Assembly (NCBI GenBank): GCA_019359675.1
Contig: JAHHGX010000071.1
Coordinates: 62,001 to 126,000, forward strand
Direction: 5' to 3'
DNA from: Calothrix sp. FI2-JRJ7
Lineage (GTDB): Bacteria; Cyanobacteriota; Cyanobacteriia; Cyanobacteriales; Nostocaceae
Length of the DNA: 64,000 bases
Shown here: positions 1 through 7,291 of the stretch, in pieces
Layout of the letters: each line of letters starts with the position of its first letter
Position numbering within the stretch: position 1 is the first letter of the stretch
Notes under the pieces: model-generated
The model's database searches: none
Told to the model about the DNA's origin: nothing
What the model saw: the letters and a program-made list of their open reading frames with translations, nothing else
Position numbers and translations under genes: made by a program

Positions 1-851
1 GTTTTAGGAGTGTCGGTAAGTAGCGCACGCCAATATGAACCTCTTGCTACTCCTGCAACTCGTCCATATTTTCTAGAACCTGGTTGAGCAAGAGGGGTAG
101 GTGCAATATCTCTGGGTGTGGAGAGTGTACCGTTATCTAATATATTACGCCATTCTTGAATTGTCGGCGCCCGTTCGGTTCCATCAGTATTTGTACGTGC
201 GGGAGTTGCTAAAGAAGCTATATATAATGTGCCGTTACTCCGCAACCTTGCATAAGTAGAACGTCCATTTAAAGGAGGGGTTAGTCCTTGCACAGGTATT
301 GGTTCATTCTGCAACATTTGATACTCGCCTGGAGCAATGACAATTTGTTTAGGAAAATTATTTTGTCTTAGTCCTCGTAAAACATCGCTCATTACTCGAC
401 TACCTGGACCCGCATAAACATTATTTTCTGTGTTTAAAGCAAAGGATGGTAACTCTATAAATGGTGCATCTGGTTGACTTAGATAACTTGCTCCTTGAAG
501 AACACTGACTGTTACAGGTTTTTTGCCGGGATTATATAAGATGATGCCAACGTAAAGTGAGCGCAAATTATCAGGTGTCGGCGCCCCAAAAACGTGGTGG
601 GCAAAAACATCGAACCTCCCGTTGAAAGGAAAGTTTAAATGCGCTTCGGGATTTTTTTTGCCTGCACTTGGAAAAGTTGACAGCAGAATTCCTTCATTGA
701 CTACTTTCTCTGGACTATTGCTGTTAAATACAGGCACACTATCCAACCTACCAGGAAGGGGTCTTATTTCTTGGGGAATGACAATTTCTTCGGGGGGAGG
801 TGGGGTAGGAGTTGTCTGAGCAATAGGAGAGATTAGTAAGATTGGCAACAT
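1..851 (-). CDS. DUF3370-family secreted protein (3' end cut by window)
   Basis: Reading the minus strand from an ATG at 851 gives an open frame that runs off the left edge, so at least 283 residues are present and the C-terminus is missing. The N-terminus is short and hydrophobic, followed by a Pro/Thr-rich stretch, which suggests export. The downstream sequence resembles the cyanobacterial DUF3370 family by overall pattern (N-terminal IRPLPGRLD-like segment, later FNGRFDVFAHH and PGEYQML), recognised from memory. No function is established for that family. A stop codon (873-875) lies in frame just upstream and no other ATG lies between, so the ATG at 851 is the only good start; the ribosome binding site is weak. 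It follows the peptidase-like gene at 884-1447 by 32 bp on the same strand, so the two may be cotranscribed. Confidence 0.7.
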   Translation of the reverse strand, partial: MLPILLISPIAQTTPTPPPPEEIVIPQEIRPLPGRLDSVPVFNSNSPEKVVNEGILLSTFPSAGKKNPEAHLNFPFNGRFDVFAHHVFGAPTPDNLRSLYVGIILYNPGKKPVTVSVLQGASYLSQPDAPFIELPSFALNTENNVYAGPGSRVMSDVLRGLRQNNFPKQIVIAPGEYQMLQNEPIPVQGLTPPLNGRSTYARLRSNGTLYIASLATPARTNTDGTERAPTIQEWRNILDNGTLSTPRDIAPTPLAQPGSRKYGRVAGVARGSYWRALLTDTPK

Positions 852-883
852 ATACTTACATATTTTTCTTTTTCAAGACGCTG

Positions 884-1447
884 TTATCTTTCGGAAAGTG
901 CCAGTCTGTCTATAACTAATAAGAAGTCGTCTACAACAACCCGTATATTACTCTCTGTCAAAACTGGTACGTGTATAAATATGCAAGAGCTTTTTGTCGA
1001 ACTTGAGTGCAGGTAATCTAAAACCGAATAATAAAGTCCTTCGCATACAAACTTACCGCAGTCGTGACTAATCTCTGTCGCTTGGCATGGCGCCACCAAT
1101 TCTTCCAAATTGACTGAGGTATGTAGTCTACTTTCTTGATAATCTTCTGGTAACATGCTCATACTACAATTAGTGAAAGCGGGTGTACTACGAGCATTTG
1201 ATTCCACGCTTAAGCAGCTACGACTTTCTGCCATGCCACAGCAAATTATATAGTCAGGTTGGGTTTCGCGGATTTTGGCTATTACTTGGTCAACTGCTCC
1301 TTTAACATCTACAGGTAGTTTTCGTACTAGCGTTAAAGCATGGGGTAGGGCGCCAAGTCTAGTTACTTCCTCTAACAAATCATCTGAGGAATTTGATTTG
1401 TGATGTGGAAGCCAAATGTCAAAAGAAGTTAATAATAATCTTTTCAT
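884..1447 (-). CDS. Pyroglutamyl-peptidase I-like protein (peptidase C15 family)
   Basis: This 187-residue protein resembles peptidase C15, cysteine peptidases that remove N-terminal pyroglutamate. The N-terminus (RLLLTSFDIW) matches the family start, and a Glu-Cys-His triad can be placed at about Glu82 (in CGMAESR...VES), Cys135 (GKFVCEG) and His159 (FIHVPVL), with spacing close to the canonical 80/143/167. Length is slightly shorter than the usual 200-215. The surrounding motifs are divergent, so activity on pyroglutamyl substrates is inferred, not shown. The frame extends 9 bp further to a TTG; the ATG at 1447 is preferred because it begins the conserved MKRLLLTSF segment. It is divergent from hisH, with 64 bp between starts. 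Confidence 0.65.
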   Translation of the reverse strand: MKRLLLTSFDIWLPHHKSNSSDDLLEEVTRLGALPHALTLVRKLPVDVKGAVDQVIAKIRETQPDYIICCGMAESRSCLSVESNARSTPAFTNCSMSMLPEDYQESRLHTSVNLEELVAPCQATEISHDCGKFVCEGLYYSVLDYLHSSSTKSSCIFIHVPVLTESNIRVVVDDFLLVIDRLALSER

Positions 1448-1511
1448 CGTAAACAATATTAATTACAATATAAAAAGACTTCATAATAATCCTTTTATCG
1501 GGAGCAGGTCA

Positions 1512-2147
1512 ATGGCAGTGATTGCAGTCGTAGATTACGACATGGGAAATTTACACTCAGTCTGCAAAGGACTGGAAAAAGCTGGTGCAACTCCTAAAAT
1601 TACAGCGACTCCCAAAGTTATCGAACAAGCGGATGCAGTTGTTTTACCTGGTGTTGGCGCCTTCGACCCCGCCGTTCAACACATAAGAGCGCGCGGTTTA
1701 GAAGCACCCATAAGAGCAGCGATAGCTTCAGGTAAACCTTTCCTTGGCATCTGCCTGGGACTGCAAATTCTTTTTGAATCTTCTGAGGAAGGAACTCAAC
1801 CAGGACTCGGAATTGTTAAAGGAAAAGTTAAAAGGTTTCGACCTGAAGCTGACATTACAATTCCTCATATGGGTTGGAACCAACTCCAAATTGCTCAACC
1901 AAAAAGTGTAATGTGGGAACATTTACCCCCACAACCTTGGGTTTATTTTGTTCACTCATATTATGTAGACCCAACTGACCCAAGTATACGCGCGGCAACT
2001 ATTACACATGGTTCACAAACAATCACCGCTGCTATTGCGCGCGACAACCTAATGGCAGTACAGTTCCATCCAGAAAAATCCTCTAATATTGGACTACAAA
2101 TCCTGTCCAACTTTGTTTCACAAGTTTGGACACGAGTTGCCGCGTAA
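1512..2147 (+). CDS. hisH: Imidazole glycerol phosphate synthase, glutamine amidotransferase subunit
   Basis: HisH hydrolyses glutamine and passes ammonia to HisF, forming imidazole glycerol phosphate in histidine synthesis, in the cytoplasm. The 211 residues are a complete class I glutamine amidotransferase: nucleophile Cys81 in GICLGLQ, then His186 and Glu188 in QFHPEKSS. The N-terminal VDYDMGNLHS is typical of HisH. The frame is open upstream to 1416 but ATG 1512 is chosen, since GGAGCAGG lies just before it and homologues start there. hisF is not adjacent, which is usual in cyanobacteria where his genes are scattered. The next gene, rsmD, follows after 109 bp on the same strand. Confidence 0.95.
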   Translation: MAVIAVVDYDMGNLHSVCKGLEKAGATPKITATPKVIEQADAVVLPGVGAFDPAVQHIRARGLEAPIRAAIASGKPFLGICLGLQILFESSEEGTQPGLGIVKGKVKRFRPEADITIPHMGWNQLQIAQPKSVMWEHLPPQPWVYFVHSYYVDPTDPSIRAATITHGSQTITAAIARDNLMAVQFHPEKSSNIGLQILSNFVSQVWTRVAA

Positions 2148-2256
2148 ATTCGATTTGGGTACTGGATTTTATATATTTAGATGAGTTGTTTATGTTTTGC
2201 CTTGTGTATTACACTAAACCCAATCTAATATCCAAAGTCTAAAATCCAAAATAATA

Positions 2257-2808
2257 ATGAGCCTGAGAATACACGGGAATCGACTGTTAAAAACTTTACC
2301 AGGGCTAGATACCCGTCCAACGAGTGCGCGGGTAAGAGAAGCACTATTCAATATTTGGCAGGGTGAAATATCAGAAAAAAGCTGGCTTGACATATGTACA
2401 GGTAGCGGTTCGATGGGAGCAGAAGCACTATGTCGAGGCGCCAGTTTTGTAGTAGGTATAGAACAATCAAGTCGTGCGTGTGCAGTAATTAGTCAAAATT
2501 GGCAGCAACTAGCATCACAAGAGCAAACGTTTCAAATCTTGCGAGGAGACGTACTGCAAAAACTACCAAAGTTAGCTGGGCAACAATTTGACCGCGTTTA
2601 CTTTGACCCACCTTATGCAGCTAACTTATATAGACCAGTACTAGAAATAATTGCCAAACATCACCTTTTACATCTAGAGGGTGAAATAGCTATCGAACAT
2701 AGTCCTCAAGGATGGGAAGCGCTACAAATACCAACCCTAGAAATTTGTCGCGAAAAAGTCTACGGAAACAGCGCACTCACATTCTACCGATTAAGCGAAG
2801 AATCGTAG
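2257..2808 (+). CDS. rsmD: 16S rRNA (guanine(966)-N2)-methyltransferase
   Basis: RsmD methylates G966 of 16S rRNA using S-adenosylmethionine. The 183-residue protein has the family N-terminus (RIHGNRLLKTL, then RPTSARVREALFNIW), SAM-binding motif I LDICTGSGSMG at 44-54 and the catalytic DPPY at 117-120. Length matches the family. The stop codon TAG at 2806-2808 is the start of an in-frame dispersed repeat (G-TAGGTTGGG), so the end of this gene is defined by a repeat insertion. It lies downstream of hisH. Confidence 0.93.
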   Translation: MSLRIHGNRLLKTLPGLDTRPTSARVREALFNIWQGEISEKSWLDICTGSGSMGAEALCRGASFVVGIEQSSRACAVISQNWQQLASQEQTFQILRGDVLQKLPKLAGQQFDRVYFDPPYAANLYRPVLEIIAKHHLLHLEGEIAIEHSPQGWEALQIPTLEICREKVYGNSALTFYRLSEES

Positions 2809-2903
2809 GTTGGGTGGAGGCTTTGCGTTCACGTAGTGTCCCGCAGGGAAACCCAACCTAAAAATTAAGCATTTGTTGGGTTCCGTTCCTCCACCCAACC
2901 TAC
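2805..2903. repeat. R1 dispersed palindromic repeat (GTAGGTTGGG...CCCAACCTAC)
   Basis: Begins GTAGGTTGGGTGGAGG and ends CCACCCAACCTAC, forming an inverted pair with a second internal CCCAACCTA/TTGGGTTCC pair between. Fills the gap between rsmD and petG and supplies the rsmD stop codon. The same family recurs about eight more times in the window. Confidence 0.9.
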
Positions 2904-2908
2904 ATACA

Positions 2909-3025
2909 TTAGTTGATTCCTAACTGGTCACCACGCTTGTATTGAACATAAGCCTTGTAAAACAGACCAGCGAGAGTAACGGGAATCAAGCCAAGGACAA
3001 TACCACACAATAAAGGTTCAATCAC
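2909..3025 (-). CDS. petG: Cytochrome b6f complex subunit PetG
   Basis: PetG is a one-helix subunit needed for assembly and stability of the thylakoid cytochrome b6f complex. The 38-residue product begins [20 protein letters not shown] and ends [13 protein letters not shown], matching PetG along its full length. It starts with GTG at 3025, preceded by a good AAGGAG seven bases upstream, which decides the start. It is divergent from cytM with about 207 bp between, and its stop lies six bases from the R1 repeat pair. Confidence 0.95.
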   Translation of the reverse strand: MIEPLLCGIVLGLIPVTLAGLFYKAYVQYKRGDQLGIN

Positions 3026-3232
3026 TTTTAATCTCCTTGTAGAAATTATTAAACTTTTGTATCTGTCTTGTGATTCTACCAAATTTCGTAGCTTTCGGCT
3101 CTACATCTAGCTTACGGCTAAAATTTAGCGAGAAAAATATCCGCTTGTGCTTGCAGACACTGCTAAGAACTTTTAAGCTATGTGTATGAAATGAAAAAAA
3201 CTTTGTAAACCTCTCATTTAACAGTAAACCTT

Positions 3233-3607
3233 TTGGATAACCACATTACCACACCCTCAATTCTCGTACAGCGCGCGATGTTAATCATGCTGTCGGTTGT
3301 ACTTGCTTTTATTTTGGGCATGTTTGCCGTGCGTGTGGTGCAAGCTTCCGACCCATACGTTAAAACAGTGCTATCTCTCAACGGTGACTCTGTTCAAGGA
3401 CATGCTATCTTTCAAATCAACTGTGCTGGATGTCACGGTTTGGAAGCTGCCGGTAGAGTTGGGCCAAGCTTGCAAGGTGTTTCCAAACATAAATCTCGCT
3501 ACGGACTAATTCACCAAGTTATAAGTGGTGACACTCCCCCCATGCCCAAATTTCAACCCAACACCCAAGAAATGGCTGACTTATTAAGTTACTTAGAAAC
3601 TTTATAA
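3233..3607 (+). CDS. cytM: Cytochrome cM (membrane-anchored c-type cytochrome)
   Basis: CytM is a small, low-abundance cyanobacterial c-type cytochrome implicated in adjusting photosynthesis and respiration. The 124 residues have an uncleaved N-terminal membrane anchor (about 15-37), a CAGCH haem site (Cys64, Cys67, His68) and the probable axial Met104 in TPPMPKF, followed by the family end EMADLLSYLETL. The start is TTG at 3233, giving MDNHITTPS; CytM proteins typically begin MDN, so this non-ATG start is preferred over the internal ATG at residue 16. No strong ribosome binding site is visible. Its last 19 bp overlap the convergent gene at 3589-3909. Confidence 0.9.
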   Translation: MDNHITTPSILVQRAMLIMLSVVLAFILGMFAVRVVQASDPYVKTVLSLNGDSVQGHAIFQINCAGCHGLEAAGRVGPSLQGVSKHKSRYGLIHQVISGDTPPMPKFQPNTQEMADLLSYLETL

Positions 3608-3909
3608 ACCAACTCAAAAGGTTTACCTGGTTTTTGCGGTTGCCAACCAGCAGAAATTGCCCTCTCTATCGCGCACTTAACATCAGCAGGATAAACAGGA
3701 ACAATCACCTGCGTCCAAAAACTGCTCGGATGTCCTTGTGGCATTACGACCACCAAATTGGCGCCCCTGTTTTCTGCATGTTCAACACCCACCGTCAAAT
3801 GTACCCCAGGATAATCACCTTGAGCATGAGTTGGTTTCTTACGAACTCGCCACCGATAACCCTCACCATCCACAACTATTAATCTAGAACCCTTCTTTGG
3901 AATTGCCAT
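3589..3909 (-). CDS. Conserved hypothetical protein, 106 aa
   Basis: I do not recognise a named family. The product is basic at the N-terminus (MAIPKKGSRLIVVDGEGYRWRVRKKP), has a central region rich in beta-type residues (VHLTVGVEH, LVVVMPQGHP) and ends in a segment that could be a short helix (CAIERAISAGWQP) followed by KPFELVYKVSK. No membrane segment or signal peptide is visible. It overlaps the convergent cytM end by 19 bp, and it contains a GGCGCC site as most genes here do. Codon use looks ordinary, so it is probably a real gene. Confidence 0.6.
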   Translation of the reverse strand: MAIPKKGSRLIVVDGEGYRWRVRKKPTHAQGDYPGVHLTVGVEHAENRGANLVVVMPQGHPSSFWTQVIVPVYPADVKCAIERAISAGWQPQKPGKPFELVYKVSK

Positions 3910-3945
3910 ATCACCTTGTAGTATATTGTCCTATATTACTACATT

Positions 3946-3975
3946 GTAGGTTGGGTGGAGGAACGGAACCCAACA
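3946..3975. repeat. R1 dispersed palindromic repeat
   Basis: GTAGGTTGGGTGGAGG followed by GGAACCCAACA. Short hairpin form of the R1 family. Confidence 0.85.
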
Positions 3976-3991
3976 TTTTAATTTCGTTTTT

Positions 3992-4020
3992 TACCACAGA
4001 GGCACAGAGTACACAAAGAA
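3992..4020. repeat. R8 element (TACCACAGAGRCRC...)
   Basis: TACCACAGAGGCACAGAG followed by TACACAAAGAA. Related copies stand at 28561-28590 and 53349-53380, all in intergenic gaps. Confidence 0.7.
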
Positions 4021-4100
4021 AGATTTATTAAGATATTATATGGCGCCCATTAATCTCAATAAATGACTTTGAACAATTTCCACAGCCTCAAATAGAAAAA

Positions 4101-4169
4101 CGTAGGGTGCGATCAGGCTATGAAAAACTTTCAACGTAGTTACAATACTTATAGCCTTCACGCACCGAC
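4101..4169. repeat. R2 dispersed repeat, degenerate copy
   Basis: Begins CGTAGGGTGCG and ends TTCACGCACCGAC, with an inner CTATGAAAA segment; a diverged member of the GTAGGGTGCGTGACGC family. Confidence 0.65.
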
Positions 4170-4185
4170 TCCTATCTAGGCGCCT

Positions 4186-4371
4186 ATCAAATACAGCAAC
4201 CATTTTTGTTTAGATGGAGCTACTATTCAACCGTTAACAGTTATTGGAGAAGTAACTGCTCGTATATTTGAGTTTAATAGTAATAAAAGAATTGCTGAGA
4301 GACAAAGTTTGATAAAAATTGGCGCATATCCACCACCTCCAGCATTAAAACGTATAAATAAAGAAAATTAA
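4186..4371 (+). pseudogene. C-terminal gene remnant, unknown family
   Basis: A frame without a plausible start codon encodes roughly sixty residues containing IQPLTVIGEVTARIFEFN, then NKRIAERQ and YPPPPALKRINKEN, ending at TAA 4369-4371. It reads like the C-terminus of a protein (coherent, hydrophilic, proline-rich tail) whose 5' part has been lost. Family unknown. It is followed 30 bp later by a terminator-like hairpin on the same strand. Confidence 0.4.
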
Positions 4372-4400
4372 TAATTGGTGGTTTGAATTGTTGTAGTAAA

Positions 4401-4429
4401 ATTCCCAATTTATTTTTAAAGTTGGGAAT
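4401..4429 (+). terminator. Terminator-like hairpin
   Basis: Perfect 8-bp stem ATTCCCAA / TTGGGAAT with a 13-base loop, followed after a few bases by CTTTTT. It would end transcription of the remnant upstream. Confidence 0.45.
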
Positions 4430-4451
4430 CTTGACTTTTTAATTTCTGAGT

Positions 4452-4517
4452 AAGGTGCGTGACGCTTTTAGATTATTCGCTTCGTTGTGAGGCTGTTGGT
4501 AGCGTCACGCACCCTAC
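4452..4517. repeat. R2 dispersed palindromic repeat (GGTGCGTGACGC...GCGTCACGCACC)
   Basis: AAGGTGCGTGACGC and TAGCGTCACGCACCCTAC form the two arms, with a TTCGCTTCGTTG-type centre. The repeat encodes the last 14 residues and the stop of the adjacent epimerase. Confidence 0.9.
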
Positions 4518-5468
4518 GTATAATTCTTTTACCCATTGCCATTCTTGGGTTAAGCCTTCGCGTAATGATATTTGTGGGTGCCATCCTAGAAGTTGTTTGG
4601 CTTTGGAAATGTCGGCGCCTGTATGTCGTGCGTCACCCATTGCTCTTTCTATATGTTGCCGTTTAATAGGTTGCCCTACTATTTCTTCCATCATATTAAG
4701 TACATCTGATAGTACTGCACGACTACCACCACCAATGTTAATGATATGTCCAATAGCATCTGGCGCCGTTGCTGCTGCTAAGTTGGCTGCTACTGCATCA
4801 CTTATATATGTAAAGTCGCGTGTTTGTTCTCCATCTCCATATACTGGAATAGCTTCGTTTTCAATAACAGCTTTGAAGAATTTATGAAATGCCATGTCTG
4901 GACGCTGACGTGGCCCGTAAACTGTAAAGTAACGTAATGCTACAAATGGTACACCAAAGTTTTTATGGTAAAGTCCACATAATCTTTCTGCTGCTAGTTT
5001 GGTGATGCCATAAGGTGATACTGGCGCCGGACAAATACCTTCGTGTGTTGGTAATGTTTCCGCATCTCCGTAAATGCTCGATGTTGATGCGAACACCAAA
5101 CGTTTAAGATGCTTTGCGTCTTTGGCTGCTTCTAATAAGATTTGTGTGGCGCTAATGTTACGTTCTGTATACGAACGAAACCCTTTACCCCACGATGCGC
5201 GTACACCTGCTTGTGCTGCTTGGTGATAAACCACGTCAACGTCTGATAAAAGCGTTTGCCAGTCTACAAACTGAACATCTTCTTCGATTAACTCAAAATT
5301 TGGGTTGTTGTGTAAATGGGCGATATTTTTACGTTTGAGCGCTGGGTCATAGTAACTGTTGAACTCGTCTATACCAATTACTTGTTGCCCTTGTTTTAAT
5401 AAAGCTTCGACCAAGTGCGAGCCTATAAAACCTGCGGCGCCTGTTACTATACTTTTATTCATGTTCAT
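4473..5468 (-). CDS. NAD-dependent sugar-nucleotide epimerase (SDR family, GalE/UDP-glucuronate epimerase-like)
   Basis: An extended short-chain dehydrogenase that would epimerise a nucleotide sugar, supplying polysaccharide or cell-envelope synthesis. The 331 residues show the NAD motif GAAGFIGSH (10-18), a STSS serine cluster at 128-131, and the catalytic YGITK pair Tyr153/Lys157. The sequence is closest in style to UDP-glucuronate 4-epimerases (FNSYYDPALK, TVYGPRQRPDMAFHKF). The exact substrate cannot be read from sequence. The last 14 residues (VGCVTLPTASQRSE) are translated from an R2 repeat and lie outside the normal fold, which ends near WVKELY. The gene is divergent from purD with 274 bp between. 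Confidence 0.85.
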   Translation of the reverse strand: MNMNKSIVTGAAGFIGSHLVEALLKQGQQVIGIDEFNSYYDPALKRKNIAHLHNNPNFELIEEDVQFVDWQTLLSDVDVVYHQAAQAGVRASWGKGFRSYTERNISATQILLEAAKDAKHLKRLVFASTSSIYGDAETLPTHEGICPAPVSPYGITKLAAERLCGLYHKNFGVPFVALRYFTVYGPRQRPDMAFHKFFKAVIENEAIPVYGDGEQTRDFTYISDAVAANLAAATAPDAIGHIINIGGGSRAVLSDVLNMMEEIVGQPIKRQHIERAMGDARHTGADISKAKQLLGWHPQISLREGLTQEWQWVKELYVGCVTLPTASQRSE

Positions 5469-5742
5469 TGTTTTAATATGATTAACTACAATATTTAAAG
5501 ACCAATATTTGAAAAAGCGTAATCTTTATACCAATATAACCGCTACTAGTTTACGATGTTTTTCTTCTTTTCCTAGGTTGTTTGATTTTGTTTCAAAAGT
5601 CCTCAGTATAAACTTTGAATTTTAGGATTATTTAAGAATTTTTTATAAATGTGACAGCCTAGAGAAACTACATATCAATTGGTGTAATATGAAAAATTGT
5701 CACAAAGTCTGCTTAATGGTGGCGCCATATTGAGGGAAAAGG

Positions 5743-7062
5743 GTGAAAGTTTTAGTTGTTGGTAACGGTGGGCGCGAACATGCCCTGGCTTGGAAACTTC
5801 TACAATCGAAGCAAATTGAACGTGTTTTCTGTGCCCCAGGAAATGGTGGAACTGCCAGTATGGAACGTTGCGAAAACGTTCCTGTAAAGGTTGATGATTT
5901 TGAAGGTATTAACGAAATAGCTCACTCTGAGGGTGTTTCATTAATAGTCGTTGGTCCCGAAGTTCCTTTAGCTAAGGGTATTACAGACTTTTTACAAGCT
6001 AAAGGTTTAAAAGTATTTGGGCCAAGTCGTGCTGGTGCCCAAATTGAGGCAAGTAAAGCATGGGCAAAAGCATTGATGCAAGAAGCACATGTACCTACAG
6101 CGGCTTCTGCGGTATTTACTGATGTGAAAGCAGCGAAATCGTATGTCAAATCTAAAGGGGCGCCTATTGTTGTTAAAGCTGATGGGTTAGCAGCAGGTAA
6201 GGGTGTAATAGTCGCTCAAACTATTGAAGAAGCTCATGCTGGACTTGATGCTATTTTTGGCGGGCAGTTTGGCAGCGCTGGCAATTTTGCTGTTATTGAA
6301 GAATTTTTAACTGGACAAGAAGTTTCTGTTTTAGCACTCACTGATGGTGAGACTATTTGTCCTTTATTACCCGCACAAGACCATAAACGGATTGGTGAAG
6401 GTGATACTGGTGAAAATACGGGTGGTATGGGCGCCTATGCACCAGCACCTATTGCTACCAATACTTTAATGGCTAGAGTCCAAACTGAAGTACTAGAGCG
6501 TACAATTGCAGCTTTAAAAGCTAAAGGTATTGACTATCGAGGTGTCTTATATGCAGGGCTAATGGTTTCTGATGATGGAAATTTTAAAGTCTTAGAATTT
6601 AACTGTCGTTTTGGCGACCCCGAAACACAAGTCATTTTACCTTTACTTGAAACACCTTTAGAAGAACTTCTTTTAGCCTGCGTAGAAAGGCGCCTAGCAC
6701 AAATGCTTCCCATAGTATGGAAGTCTGGTGCATGTGCTACTGTTGTCGCTGCTAGTGGCGGTTATCCTGGTGATTACACCAAAGGTAAAATTATCACAGG
6801 ATTCAATGATGCTGTTTCTACTGGCGCCACTGTATTTCACGCCGGAACAACGTTACAATCATCAACACAAGCTTCAGAAGTATGTACTGATGGTGGTAGA
6901 GTGTTGAATGTCACAGGTGTGGGAGAAGACTTTAAACAAGCACTCAACGAAGCATATGCAGGAATCGCCAAAATTAACTTCGACGGCATGTACTATCGAA
7001 GAGACATTGGAAGTAGGGTGTGTGACGCCATCAACAATCTGACAACGAAGCCAGTCACCTAG
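5743..7062 (+). CDS. purD: Phosphoribosylamine-glycine ligase
   Basis: PurD joins phosphoribosylamine and glycine using ATP in purine synthesis. The 439-residue protein is an ATP-grasp enzyme: N-terminal VLVVGNGGREHALAWKL, nucleotide-binding KADGLAAGKGV near 144, and the metal-binding EFNCRFGDPETQ near 287. It starts at GTG 5743 with GAGGGAAAAGG just upstream; this gives the family start MKVLVVGNGG. The enzyme proper ends at about YYRRDIG; the following 16 residues (SRVCDAINNLTTKPVT) come from an R2 repeat, whose TAG ends the gene. It stands alone upstream of nblS. Confidence 0.95.
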   Translation: MKVLVVGNGGREHALAWKLLQSKQIERVFCAPGNGGTASMERCENVPVKVDDFEGINEIAHSEGVSLIVVGPEVPLAKGITDFLQAKGLKVFGPSRAGAQIEASKAWAKALMQEAHVPTAASAVFTDVKAAKSYVKSKGAPIVVKADGLAAGKGVIVAQTIEEAHAGLDAIFGGQFGSAGNFAVIEEFLTGQEVSVLALTDGETICPLLPAQDHKRIGEGDTGENTGGMGAYAPAPIATNTLMARVQTEVLERTIAALKAKGIDYRGVLYAGLMVSDDGNFKVLEFNCRFGDPETQVILPLLETPLEELLLACVERRLAQMLPIVWKSGACATVVAASGGYPGDYTKGKIITGFNDAVSTGATVFHAGTTLQSSTQASEVCTDGGRVLNVTGVGEDFKQALNEAYAGIAKINFDGMYYRRDIGSRVCDAINNLTTKPVT

Positions 7063-7078
7063 TAGCGTCACGCACCGA
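7013..7078. repeat. R2 dispersed palindromic repeat at the purD end
   Basis: Arms GTAGGGTGTGTGACGCC and TAGCGTCACGCACCGAC around an AACGAAGCC centre. It codes for the C-terminal tail of PurD and its stop. Confidence 0.9.
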
Positions 7079-7144
7079 CATGAGGTTTAATAATCGCGTC
7101 ACGCACCAACACATTTAAGAGCATGGTCTTAACTCCACTTCTCG

Positions 7145-7209
7145 TTGATGCGTGACGCTACTAAATTATTGGCTTCGTTGTCGATTTTTCGTAGCGTCAC
7201 GCACCGTAC
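7145..7209. repeat. R2 dispersed palindromic repeat upstream of nblS
   Basis: Arms GATGCGTGACGCTACT and GTAGCGTCACGCACCGTAC around GGCTTCGTTG. An isolated right arm (CGCGTCACGCACC) stands at 7094-7106. The array lies between purD and nblS and leaves only about 80 bp for the nblS promoter. Confidence 0.85.
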
Positions 7210-7291
7210 ATTCGCAATTTATGTAAATAACTGTTAATTTTTTAGTTGTTGCAGTTTGTTTATAAAAAACTACTAACAACTTAAATTTAAA

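Larger units (their letters stand above)
3910..4451. other. Gene-poor gap with repeats and a gene remnant
   Basis: This stretch of about 540 bp between the 106-aa gene and the epimerase holds an R1 repeat (3946-3975), an R8 element (3992-4020), a degenerate R2 element (4101-4169), a short C-terminal gene remnant (about 4186-4371) and a terminator-like hairpin (4401-4429). I see no complete gene in it. Confidence 0.7.

Noticed and set aside
622-819. A 65-codon plus-strand frame at the left edge
   Set aside because: It is antisense to the DUF3370 protein, which is open for more than 280 codons.
4459-4887. A 142-codon plus-strand frame inside the epimerase region
   Set aside because: It is the complement of the epimerase and starts in the R2 repeat.
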